Below are positions 45,301-51,644 of a DNA stretch of 64,000 nucleotides, in pieces. The position numbers and the translations under genes are program-made. The notes beneath the pieces are model-generated. The model saw only the letters and a program-made list of their open reading frames with translations, made no database searches and was not told the origin of the DNA. Positions within the stretch are counted from its first letter, which is position 1; the number at the start of each line of letters is the position of its first letter. Origin of the DNA: Acrocarpospora corrugata (lineage in GTDB: Bacteria > Actinomycetota > Actinomycetes > Streptosporangiales > Streptosporangiaceae); assembly GCF_009687845.1 (NCBI RefSeq), contig NZ_BLAD01000065.1, forward strand, positions 1 through 64,000, in the 5' to 3' direction.

Positions 45301-46227
45301 CGCTCCCATCCTGATCTCCACCGGTCCCTCCGGGCGTTCCCGCAACACCACGTCCTGCGAAAACCCGGTCGGCAACATGGTCAACACCAGGTCCGCACCC
45401 GGACCCGCCGCGTCCACGTATCGGGCTGTGTTGCCCTCCACCAGCGGCTCCGGCAGCGCCGTCGGCCAGGTCAGCGCGAACCATTCGTCGGCGTCCTTGG
45501 TCAGCCGCACGGCGGGCCCCGCGCCGCCGGACGAAAACGACACATCCGCCTTGGCTGCCTCCGGCCGTAATATCCCGCCCACCTCGGCCAAGGTGAGGTC
45601 CACCGGCACCCACGCGCCGTCCCGGTTGATCCGGGCGACCTGACCGCTCATCGCGGTGGTAAGGGTTCCGTCCGGGTTGGCGTAGGTCAGCGATGTCTCC
45701 GTGGTCGCATTGCCAATCAACTGCCGGGTACCACTCTGCTGTGCTTGGGCCAATGCCGCCTCCCATACCGGGTCGGCAGCGGGAATATCCGCACCGGAGG
45801 TATCGGCCGCACCTGGCTCATTGGGTAGCGGCGGGGAAGACTTCAGACCCCCGCTCGCCGGGACATTCGCCCGCCGATGCCGAGTCTCCGGCGGCAACGC
45901 CCCTTCAGGCCGCCCGCCCTCCTGCCGCAAACGCGCCCCCGCCGGCAACTCCAGCGACCGGGTCGCACTGGCATCGACCAAATGCGGCAACCCGGCGGCG
46001 TCGCCCGACAACTGAACCGGAACCTCAAGCTCTTCCAGCTGCGCAGGCGAAACCGCCTGCGGCGGAAGCCCCAGAGCCGCCGGATGGGACGAGGACACCG
46101 CAAGCGACGGACCCGCCAGCAATCCAATCAACCCGGGGAACATCGCGACCGTCAAGGCCACTACGCTCTTGACCCCGAGCTTGGATGACACCTTGACGCC
46201 AGGCAGGCGGAAACCACGTTGAACCAT
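36355..46227 (-). CDS. Secreted RHS-repeat polymorphic toxin, type 44-like C-terminus
   Basis: 3290 residues from the ATG at 46227. Order: signal peptide (~1-44, with KSVVALTVAMFPGLIGLLAG); a DNRLRE-type domain (~420-570, DLYVDSSAPNSSFASEPW); a DUF6531-like start of the RHS region (FDHVTGNYATSATDI, ~795); a LamG domain (~1000-1240); a Pro-Ser linker (~1434-1453); a second LamG domain (~1455-1662); a long series of YD repeats to ~2870; and the RHS core (YQPGTGTFASRDSW, NRYAYGLASPLSMIDPTGH). The last ~300 residues leave the RHS pattern: GRWDHKQYLRTLLNMG and YYDVFSNVHYGYLMGALGF resemble polymorphic toxin type 44. The next two genes may be its immunity genes. Confidence 0.85.
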   Translation of the reverse strand: MVQRGFRLPGVKVSSKLGVKSVVALTVAMFPGLIGLLAGPSLAVSSSHPAALGLPPQAVSPAQLEELEVPVQLSGDAAGLPHLVDASATRSLELPAGARLRQEGGRPEGALPPETRHRRANVPASGGLKSSPPLPNEPGAADTSGADIPAADPVWEAALAQAQQSGTRQLIGNATTETSLTYANPDGTLTTAMSGQVARINRDGAWVPVDLTLAEVGGILRPEAAKADVSFSSGGAGPAVRLTKDADEWFALTWPTALPEPLVEGNTARYVDAAGPGADLVLTMLPTGFSQDVVLRERPEGPVEIRMGAEGEGLSLSKTSSGGLQVTSGSGGVVASAPEPVMYDSSVSAAIAAAATPSPSATPDPSAAASVAAVVSRVAEIDTHVETEGGRQTLVLVPDADFLADPDTAYPVTVDPTITLIPSTDLYVDSSAPNSSFASEPWLPVGSFGGDSYRAFLSFNVPSLVGASVSSASLEVEMDNDGNCVSVTASRVTSSWGAGTTWNTRPSTSSTGSATGTTSGFDQALMNVTAIAQAWASGQPNYGFALNGSSFCLLASSETTHDPMLSITYTSAPQAATPTISPNMTGEDGVKITTLTPQLSTVVTGSGSLRGEFQVQVGGVEVWSGLSNAVSSGSTATVTVPSGELSDGQSIQYRVRATAGSAFSAWSAWQDARVSSSPLTSVVFKVYEPIDNTQVGTLTPSLSTYAETPGEAATNYWYQVCSGTPGAWAWCESSAWVKGAWTVPAGKLEWGKTYYWYAQAATSAATSTSPWRAFMPAPEQASINALLADGTDGREFDHVTGNYATSATDISVATVGPPLSVVRTYNSLDPRTDGAFGAGWTTRWDTHLVNEPATKTVLITYPDGRQWRFARRADGGFAAPDGTYATLASQPGGGWRLMDKESTSYWFDAGGRLTQVTDRRGRSQTLTYNGSGKLATATATGGRTLTFSWTGAHVTSVSTDAISGSPLTWTYQYTGDLLTKACAPASAGACTEYDYSNDSRYRSAVLDSNPAGYWRLNEGSAGLNATVGNQTGAITRVPGGKIKGGTADATAGVTAGFEESTDAAMRFSGTLNSAYVSLPSGVVNGKGDQLAVEAWFKTTGSGTIIGYQNSATNTPTVYTPAVYVGADGKLRGQFWTGAVAPITTTGTVNDGIWHHVVLSGATNTQTMYLDGQQVGTLAGQITHLGQWDTRIGYGFGSPSWPSTVSPSKAFPFAGDIDEVSVYRKPLSIEQVRTHHGTQTKRRQITEITLPSGRVWAHNTYSAEGGRLLTHTDQNGGVWELSAPTHTEVSDTETTTTVTVTDPYDETLTYVNDAWRGFRLISKTDQLNKVTTFEYDTGGFPTKVTDPNGNITRYAYSARGNMVGRNRCRTPTVCFWEWLEYEEHEDPFDPRNDNLSAHRDARSSSATDNTYIRRWTYNEHGEAISEKWPAPGISPAPAPSPSPSPSPSPSPSPSAPAGLVAAYGMNEGSGTAVQDLSGNGNNGTASDAAWVIGKYGQGLSFDGDGDGTDSWITVPDSASLDLTTGMTIEAWVNSTNNVGYRTVLQKENGSDLVYGMFSSTFSDPPSAWIVNGGATTGSAATSNLPTGQWRHLAAAFDGDSLDFYVGGALVHSEPAVSSTIGASNGPLRIGGSGIWGEFFIGTLDEVRIYNRALTATEIQTDMNTAVTAGGPPPSPSPSPSPSPTPPGEDPDLVGFTWTYTDGTEAAVGGGTVPAGLVETKTDPRENAWSYEYTASGDLAEETGPTGLITTYVHDGIGREISRTQTTPAYPGGLTTTLTYNSRGLLASRTGPAVENEVTDLTHTRRTAYTYDADGRTSTETVTDLTGGDPQRQTTYTYNTHGHFETITDPEGGEREFTWNLRGDTASATNEVGTRIDYAYTDRGELATETLQDWTGSPIDPQSADDVVLTSHAYDPAGRLASTTDAMGRATRYTYGNDDTLAQKIADDARLNGSNTPRDVVLEDYLYDPAGNIERLVTGGGKARADYVYDAAGRLLSRTIDPANLARKTTYTHDAGDNVLTATAASAGGPAAELATYEYDLLNRVTKKTVENGATDLVSTWTYGDRDQPTEVTSPRGNASGATRLDYTTLFRYDPAGRPVEVKQPPVSVERAGGSATTQRPTTLHGYNTAGEKTHTTDAEGRTIVESYDKTGHVTSTSTPSYTRPGGSAVTPTTTIAYDDAGRPITVSDPRGNTKTMVYDALSRTVRIIDSPAATGATPGQWNLTYTLVGQPLSATDPTGVRKEATYDDLGRKITSTVIERKPTLSTLTTHATYDDAGNQLSEQRPAGDIIEAVVNSFGEITQMTDALEATTTFGYDLAGRATTVTDPLGNVTVTGYDPAGRATTVTEKDDSGTTLRTRSVGYDLDGNPTTAVDGEGHTTTSTVDPLGRITQVVEPVSASASITTSFGYDAVGARTRHTDGRGNATITTYNSLGLVESVIEPSTAQHPALADRTWTTGYDAAGNPIADAEPGGVTISRVFDNLGRLTEQSGTGGGSATTTTKTFGYDLAGRATSAGDLTFTLNDRGNLLKTAKAGVDQATFAYDANGRLAQRGDAAGATTFTWDGDDRLTTVADPLTGVTLGYDYDDADRLTTATYGSGGPQRTYTYDDLNRIVTDTLKTGAGANLASIAYGYDHEDRLTSKATTGTAGAGANTYTYDHAGRLTSWTDPASTTNYAWDASGNRTQVGANTYTYDQRSRLTSGAGTDYTYTARGTLATATTSGGTIALTFDAFNRMITDGGLTYAYDALDRMTTRTKSAVTTKYVYADTTNNLSAVTDGAGVAQEIYSRAPGGTLLSSKAGAGAARFQMADRHGDVVAGFAPAATTLSGSIAYNPFGEVITQSGTVDQLGYQGGYTDPETGKVNMAARWYQPGTGTFASRDSWTLVPAPSGRANRYAYGLASPLSMIDPTGHAATPSIGADGVCHGTVGQCDAYFNPPVPVKTFGPGEYYVDDSGTCHGDFNACVNYFEPGEPGAPALPGSRMNVPPPPKACSGLTGKAKEECATKAERKAAHKACVSAFGKAECKRLENSAKECAGDGAFKPGDLLLPGNCQRTYAQICGKAPGSRGCSAWLDVLAAQRPDWGRDLSHDFLKATLFILYDISYNIQGADFRRVKKLLDSGNSDDFWRAIGELTPLFKTNGRWDHKQYLRTLLNMGSAASPKNGGYICVSRECELRGWGEQVYYDVFSNVHYGYLMGALGFDSDATNMAPKAYAWLSSTGDDVGDTISVSAGWLLFQRLGNSSGSSSGFGGVSDIEASSSSRVAPFELLFQLQKVMIPNLWKEHAQQIRNSGV

Positions 46228-46340
46228 GCGACTGTCACACTCCGAACGTCCGGCGCGGAGGGCGGGCCTCCGCGCCGCTCTGTCCCCGAGGTCTGATCGG
46301 ACCACCCGTAGTTCAGAGCGTGATCTTCACATCTGTTCAG

Positions 46341-46369
46341 ACCGTAAACGAGAAAACCGGTAATGACAA
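46341..46369 (-). promoter_or_regulatory. Candidate promoter of the RHS toxin gene
   Basis: On the minus strand TTGTCA (46364-46369), a 17-bp spacer and TACGGT (46341-46346) lie about 115 bp before the ATG at 46227. The promoter lies inside the island, only ~32 bp from its right end, so the cargo carries its own transcription start. The -10 match is weak. Confidence 0.35.
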
Positions 46370-46401
46370 CGCCCGCTTTTCCGCTTATATCCGTCACATA
46401 G

Positions 46402-46409
46402 CCTGCGCA
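46402..46409. repeat. Right 8-bp direct repeat (target duplication)
   Basis: CCTGCGCA, identical to 33553-33560. It is followed by GTGAAGTCGAG, the resumption of the split gene in the same frame. Confidence 0.75.
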
Positions 46410-46411
46410 GT

Positions 46412-47137
46412 GAAGTCGAGGAGTTGCACGAGCTACTCGAACTCGCGGACTTTGAGGATCGTAAGCTGCGGGACGACACCGCCAATCTGCAGAACGAACT
46501 CCTCGATGCCGCCGCGGACCTGGAAACCGCCAATCAGAAGATCGCCGAACTCACCGACTGGGTCCGGGTGCTCCGCCGTCGGCTGGAACTGGCCGGGCGC
46601 GCCGCCGAGGCATATCAGCCGACGGATGTGCCGACGATCCTGCCGACCCAACTCCCTGACGTCCTCACCCATCTCGACGATGGGATGCTGACCCGGGTGC
46701 GTTTCACGGGCGAGATCGACTTCGCCTGGAAACTAGAGGAAAAGGCTCAGTCGTCCGCCTGGGCGCAGACGACCTGGCAGGTCGCCTTGGCCTTCCAGGA
46801 TTATGCCGAGGCCGTGGCCACCGACGGGTTTCACGGCGATTTCTATCGCTGGTGTTCAACGCCCCCCTCGGGCGCCGCCGCCGTCTCCGCCGGGAAAGTG
46901 AAGCTGGACGAGTCCGACAGCGTCAAGACGAATGCCAAGATGAGGCGTCTCCGCGAACTTCCCGTTCCGGCAGACGTGGCGCCTGCCGGGACGGTTTTCA
47001 TGGGGGCGCATATCCGGATCGGCGGCGGTGCCGGAATGAGCGCCCCCAGGCTGCACTTCTACGATGACGCCCGAGGAACCGGAAAGATCTACATCGGCTA
47101 TTTGGGGCCGCACCTGCCCGTCAAGTCGACCAATTGA
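46412..47137 (+). pseudogene. 3' part of the gene split by the toxin island
   Basis: 241 residues plus stop, reading EVEELHELLELADFEDRK from the direct repeat. A heptad coiled coil runs to about VLRRRLELAG. A C-terminal domain follows with FHGDFYRWC, VKLDESDSVKTNAKMRRLR, VFMGAHIRIGGG, APRLHFYDD and a final IYIGYLGPHLP. A TTG at 46424 with GAGGAG upstream could start a shortened protein, but the frame is open and protein-like back to the break point. Joined to 32603-33562 it gives a 561-residue protein with a mixed N-terminal domain, a coiled coil and this compact C-terminal domain. I do not know the family's function. Confidence 0.7.
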
Positions 47138-47926
47138 TCACAATGTGCTGATCAGTCCTCCGTCGATGACGAAATCCGCGCCGGTCACGTTTCCCGCCCT
47201 GTCACTGGCCAGCAGGAGAACAAGATCGGCGACCTCCTCCGGCCGGGTGAACCGGCCGGTCACCGACTGGCCGGCTGCCCCTTCGGCCACGGCTTCGGGG
47301 TCGACGCCGCTGGCGCGGGCCACCGCCGCGGCCACGCCGTCCTCGCCGAGCCAGAGCGCCGTGGCGACCGGCCCGGGGCTGACGGTGTTGACCCGCACCC
47401 CGCGCGCGCCGACCTCCTTGGACAGCGACTTGCTGAAGTTGGCCAGCGCCGCCTTGGCGGCGCTGTAGTCGATGACCAGCGGGTCGGGCAGAGTGGCGTT
47501 GACCGAGTTGACGGTCACGATCGCACCCGCACCCCGATCGAGCAGGTGCGGCAGCGCCGCCCGCGTGACCCGGACCGCGGCCAGGAAATTGATCGTCAGC
47601 GTGGTGTCCCAGTCCTCGTCCGTGACGGACAGAAAACCGCCGGTGCGCGGGCGGACCGCGCCGACGTTGTTGACCAGGATGTCGAGACCGCCGAACGCGG
47701 CGACAGCGGCCTCGACCAGCTCCCCCGGACCGTCCGGGCCCGCGAGATCAACCTCGAAGGCGCGAACCCGGCCCTCCCCCACGAGTTCGGCCAGCTCGGC
47801 GCTGATGTGGCGGGCACCGGCGGCCACGCTGACGCCTTCGGCGGCCAGCGCCCGCGTGACCGCCAGTCCGATGCCCTTACTGGCGCCGGTGACGACCGCG
47901 CTCTTGCCCGACAGGTGCAGTTCCAT
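47138..47926 (-). CDS. SDR-family oxidoreductase
   Basis: 262 residues. Classical SDR motifs: SAVVTGASKGIGLAVTRAL (TGxxxGxG), LDILVNNVGAV, VTVNSVNATLP (Ser) and YSAAKAALANFSKSLSKE (Tyr-x-x-x-Lys), then VNTVSPGPVATALW. The C-terminal ASDRAGNVTGADFVIDGG is standard. It begins 10 bp after the stop of the hydrolase gene at 47937, so the two probably form one transcript. Its stop abuts the split gene's stop, tail to tail. The substrate is unknown. Confidence 0.9.
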   Translation of the reverse strand: MELHLSGKSAVVTGASKGIGLAVTRALAAEGVSVAAGARHISAELAELVGEGRVRAFEVDLAGPDGPGELVEAAVAAFGGLDILVNNVGAVRPRTGGFLSVTDEDWDTTLTINFLAAVRVTRAALPHLLDRGAGAIVTVNSVNATLPDPLVIDYSAAKAALANFSKSLSKEVGARGVRVNTVSPGPVATALWLGEDGVAAAVARASGVDPEAVAEGAAGQSVTGRFTRPEEVADLVLLLASDRAGNVTGADFVIDGGLISTL

Positions 47927-47936
47927 GGCGAACCCT

Positions 47937-48731
47937 TCAGAGTGACTGATTCTTCAACCAGGCCAGGGCCGCCTCGGCGATCTCCTGCCACCCACTGTCG
48001 ATGGTCAGCGAGTGCGCCCGGTCGGGGAACTCCATGATGTCGGTGACGGCCGTGGAGTGCCGGTATTGCTTCAGCGTGGCTCGGGTGACCGATTCGGGGA
48101 CGGTGTGGTCCTGGCCGCCGGTCATGAGCAGCAGCGGCCCACGGCCCTGGTTGCTGGTGTTGACCTTGGCGGGCGAGTGCGGGTTGAAGTTGGCCGAGGC
48201 CGCCTCGAAGAGCGGCTTGCCCGGCGCCGGGATGCTCCAGCGCTCGTGGAGGGCGTTGGATTCCTCCTCGGAGATGGCGTTGCCGAAGGCGTACCTGAAC
48301 TGCTCCGGGGTGAGCGACACGGCCCGGTGCGCGTTGGCCGGGTTCTTGAACACGGGCAGAGCCGCGCGCAGCGCCGACAGCGGCACCGGCAGGACTCCCT
48401 TGATCTGGGCGGCGTCGATGGCGACCGCCGCGACGGCCAGGTCCATCCCCAGCAGCTTCTGCGCGATCATGCCGCCGAAGGAGTGCCCGATCAGGATCGG
48501 CCGTCCCGGCAGCTCGGCGATGATGGCGGCGTAGTGCTCGACCACGTCGTCGATCCCCCGGTCGGCGATGCTCTCCGGGTGCTCGCGGGATTCCTTGACG
48601 GTGCCGGGGTCGCCGGGCCAGCCGGGCGCGAGGGCCTCGTAGCCCCGCTCCCGGAACAGCGAGAGCCAGGGCTCCCACGAACTCGCGTGCAGCCACAATC
48701 CGTGGATGAAGACGACCGGGGACGTAGTCAT
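47937..48731 (-). CDS. Alpha/beta-fold hydrolase
   Basis: 264 residues. VFIHGLWLHASSWEPWLSLF carries the oxyanion His-Gly, PILIGHSFGGMIAQKLLG the nucleophile Ser, LLLMTGGQDHTVPESV an acidic residue, and FPDRAHSLTIDSGWQE the catalytic His. The family covers esterases, lactonases and C-C hydrolases. It is upstream of and probably co-transcribed with the SDR gene. It lies 88 bp downstream of the large LuxR gene on the same strand, which may control it. Confidence 0.87.
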   Translation of the reverse strand: MTTSPVVFIHGLWLHASSWEPWLSLFRERGYEALAPGWPGDPGTVKESREHPESIADRGIDDVVEHYAAIIAELPGRPILIGHSFGGMIAQKLLGMDLAVAAVAIDAAQIKGVLPVPLSALRAALPVFKNPANAHRAVSLTPEQFRYAFGNAISEEESNALHERWSIPAPGKPLFEAASANFNPHSPAKVNTSNQGRGPLLLMTGGQDHTVPESVTRATLKQYRHSTAVTDIMEFPDRAHSLTIDSGWQEIAEAALAWLKNQSL

Positions 48732-48819
48732 GGCGGGTTCCTTCGCTCGATGGGGGACTCGGTTCGATGGGACCGCGTGGCGCGGCTCGGTCGCATCAGG
48801 GAAACCCCCCAGTCGCGGG

Positions 48820-51543
48820 TCAGGCGTCCTCTGCCAGTAGCTCGTGCAGCTGCCGGCGGGAGGTCAGCTGGAGCTTCCTGAAGATCTTGGTGAGGTGGTA
48901 TTCGACCGTCGAGGCGGTGACGCAGAGCCTGGTGGCGATCTCCGCGTTCGTCGCGCCACCCGCGGCCAGCGCCGCGATCTGAGCTTCCTGGGGGGTGAGA
49001 GCCTTGGTGGACGGCGTGAGCCGCGGGCTGACGTGCTCGCCGGTGGCGGCCAGTTCGATGCGGGCGCGGTTGGCGAAGAGCGCGGCGCCCATCGCGGTGA
49101 ACATCTCGTAGGCGGTGCGCAGCTGGGCGCGGGCCTCGGCGCGGCGCCGGCGTCGGCGCAGCCATTCGCCGTAGAGCAGGTGCGTCCTGGCGAGTTCGGT
49201 GACCATCTGGGTGCGTCCCAGCAGGTCGAGCGCCTCCCGGTAGGACGGTTCCGCGTCGTCGGCCGACAGCAGCGCCCTGGATCGGGCCAGCAGTCCCATC
49301 GCCCAGGGTGTCCCGCTGGCCGGGGCCCGTACGGCCAGCCGGTCGATCGCATCCTGCGCGGCGTCGGGCTCGCCCGCCCGTACGGCCGCCTCGATCATGT
49401 CGCCCAGGGCGCGGTTGCCGTGGCCGAGCGGATCGTCGTCGAACAGCGGGCGGGCCCAGTCGAAAGCCTGGCGATAGTTGCCCAGGCTCAGTTCCAGCAC
49501 CGTCATGGACAGGGCGGCCAGGTTCGCCAGGGCCGCGACGCCGTGCTGTTTGCCGAGCACTTCGGTGATCGTGGCCGCCGTCTCGCGTGCTTCGGCCTCC
49601 CTGCCCTGCCAGACGAGCAGCTCGATCTGCCAGACCAGCCCCCTGGGCGGCTCTCCGGTCATCGCGTCAAGGTCGGCGATCTCCGCGTGGTGCGCTTCCG
49701 CCGCGTGCGGACGCCCGGCCCACAGTTCGTTGTCGGCCAGGCTGGTGAGCGTGACCTTGAGCGCTCCCAGCGCGCCGTTCTCCCGGTCGAAGGCCGCCAG
49801 CCGCGCCAGAAGAGACAGCCGGGCCTGCTCGTCCCACAGGTCCTCGGCCGCGAAGCCGCCCAGGACGGCCGATGGCATGCTCTCCTCGGCGAACCCCAGC
49901 GCCGCCCTCATCTCCGGTACGGCGGGCAGATATCCCACGGCGACCCGCGTCGCGGTGGCCCGTACCAGCAGGTCTGCCTCCGAAGCGGGCTCCTGCGCCG
50001 GTGCGGCGAGCACGGCGCGGGCCACCGCCTCCAGCGTGGTGCCGACCGTGTGCTGGCGGGCGACCACCGCGGCCTCCAGCGCTTCGCGCAGCATCAGCCG
50101 GGCCAGTTCCCCGGCCACGCCGGCGGCGGCGTCGAGCAGGAGCGCCGGCGCCTGCGAAGGCCGTCCGAGATGAGCCGCGATGGCGGCCCGCAGCCGCTGT
50201 GCCCGAGCCCGCAGCAGCGGCGAGCCAGGCGCAGCCGTGGCCCGGCCGAGCAGCCGCTGCGCCGCCTCGCGGTCGCCGGCGATCAGGAGCGCCTGACCTG
50301 CGGCGAGCAGCCTGCCGTCCCTGGTCGCGGGCTCTGGGCTCAGCTCGGCGGCGCGGGCCAGGAAGGTAGCCTGCGCGGTGTATCCGCCGCGTGCCCTGGC
50401 CCGCCCGGCGGAGGCTTCAAGGTCACCGGCCACGCTTTCGTCGACGCCCGCGGTCGCCGCCGCCAGGTGCCACGCGCGGGTGTCGGGATCCTGGTCGGGG
50501 TCGCTGGCCGAGGCGAGTGCCCGGTGGGCCCGGCGGCGGTCGGCCGGGTGCGCGGTGCCGTACACGGCTGACCGGGTCAGCGGGTGGTGGAAGGCGACGC
50601 TGCCGCCCAGCAGGTCGCTGAGCTGGAGAATGCCCTCCTCGACGGCCGGGTCGGCGTCCACCGGTGACAGGCCGAGCAGTGCGGCGGCCCGCCACAGCAG
50701 CGCCTGGTCCTGGGGCGGGCTGATCGAGGCGATCAGCAGGAGTGCCTGGGTGTCCAGGGGCAGAGAACGGATTCGCTGGAGGAGGTGGGTCTGCAGCTGC
50801 GCTCCCAAGGGGAGGGGTGATGGCAGGGGCGAGTGGCCGGCCAGTTCTTCCGGTGACAGCCCGGCGGCCAGCGTGATCAGGGCGAGCGGGTTGCCCTTCG
50901 TCGCGGCGGCGAGTTGCCTGGCCACGTTGGCGTTGAGCGGGCCGCTGACGACGGCGGCCAGCAGCCGGTAGGACTCCGCGGCGGCCAGGCCGGGCACTGT
51001 CCGCACCGGGACGCCCTCGAAGACCGCGTCGGGCTCGCGCAGGGCGAGGATCATTCCGACGCCCTCGGTTCGCAGCCGCCGGGCCACGAAAGCCAGCGCT
51101 TCCGCAGACTCGCGATCCAGCCACTGCGCGTCGTCGATCAGGCACAGGAGCGGCCGATCAGCAGCGGCCAGCAGGCCGAGCGTCGCCAGTCCGACCAGGA
51201 AACGATCCGGGGGACGGCCCGAGATCAGGCCGAACGCCGTGCGCAGCGCGTCACGCTGGGGTTCCGGGAGCTGGTCGAGCCGGCCGAGGAAGGGTTCGAG
51301 CACCCGGTGCAGCGCCGCGAACCCGAGCAGCTGTTCGGATTCCATGCCAGAGACCCTGACAACCCGCAGGTCCGCCGCCAGGTCGGCGGCGAGGTCCAGG
51401 AGCCGGGTCTTGCCGACGCCGACCTCTCCCACCAGGACGAGGCGGTCGCTCAGGCCATCGCGTAGCCTGCTGGAGAATCGCTCCAGCGCCCGGCGCTCCT
51501 CGTCCCTGCCCAGCAACGGCGGGACCTCGTTGTTGACGGACAT
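48820..51543 (-). CDS. LAL-type LuxR regulator with N-terminal AAA ATPase
   Basis: 907 residues. Walker A is LVGEVGVGKTRLLDLA near residue 40 and Walker B PLLCLIDDAQWLDRESA near 140. A long helical TPR-like middle follows. A C-terminal LuxR helix-turn-helix (~845-900) has LTPQEAQIAALAAGGATN, AEIATRLCVTASTVEYHL and FRKLQLTSRRQLHELL. This is the domain plan of MalT-like LAL regulators. It is divergent from a second LAL gene at 51645 across 101 bp. The pair flanks and may control the SDR/hydrolase genes and the cluster at 54-64 kb. Confidence 0.9.
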   Translation of the reverse strand: MSVNNEVPPLLGRDEERRALERFSSRLRDGLSDRLVLVGEVGVGKTRLLDLAADLAADLRVVRVSGMESEQLLGFAALHRVLEPFLGRLDQLPEPQRDALRTAFGLISGRPPDRFLVGLATLGLLAAADRPLLCLIDDAQWLDRESAEALAFVARRLRTEGVGMILALREPDAVFEGVPVRTVPGLAAAESYRLLAAVVSGPLNANVARQLAAATKGNPLALITLAAGLSPEELAGHSPLPSPLPLGAQLQTHLLQRIRSLPLDTQALLLIASISPPQDQALLWRAAALLGLSPVDADPAVEEGILQLSDLLGGSVAFHHPLTRSAVYGTAHPADRRRAHRALASASDPDQDPDTRAWHLAAATAGVDESVAGDLEASAGRARARGGYTAQATFLARAAELSPEPATRDGRLLAAGQALLIAGDREAAQRLLGRATAAPGSPLLRARAQRLRAAIAAHLGRPSQAPALLLDAAAGVAGELARLMLREALEAAVVARQHTVGTTLEAVARAVLAAPAQEPASEADLLVRATATRVAVGYLPAVPEMRAALGFAEESMPSAVLGGFAAEDLWDEQARLSLLARLAAFDRENGALGALKVTLTSLADNELWAGRPHAAEAHHAEIADLDAMTGEPPRGLVWQIELLVWQGREAEARETAATITEVLGKQHGVAALANLAALSMTVLELSLGNYRQAFDWARPLFDDDPLGHGNRALGDMIEAAVRAGEPDAAQDAIDRLAVRAPASGTPWAMGLLARSRALLSADDAEPSYREALDLLGRTQMVTELARTHLLYGEWLRRRRRRAEARAQLRTAYEMFTAMGAALFANRARIELAATGEHVSPRLTPSTKALTPQEAQIAALAAGGATNAEIATRLCVTASTVEYHLTKIFRKLQLTSRRQLHELLAEDA

Positions 51544-51644
51544 GCGTGGCCCCTTTGGCCGGGGGTGTTGTCGAGCTCCTGACGTGATACCACCATGCTT
51601 CTGGTCGAATGTGGGAGCCGTCGAATAAGAGGACCATTTCTGCC

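Larger units (their letters stand above)
33561..46401. mobile_element. 12.84-kb island: IS66 element plus RHS toxin cargo
   Basis: The island starts at the IS66 left terminal repeat (GTAAGC...) and ends at ...CACATAG, and is flanked by CCTGCGCA on both sides. It holds the IS66 transposase, two candidate immunity genes and the RHS toxin gene, all on the minus strand. It interrupts one + strand gene, with the reading frame kept across the repeats. The IS66 element has its own right repeat at 35218-35232, but no copy of CCTGCGCA follows there. The distal right end lacks a clear IS66 repeat. Simplest reading: transposition from the IS66 left end to a surrogate right end. Loss of a second IS66 copy is an alternative. 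Confidence 0.7.

Noticed and set aside
46320-46691. Open frame beginning near the RHS promoter on the + strand
   Set aside because: Its translation is low-complexity and out of frame with the split-gene fragment, which has the real coding signal.
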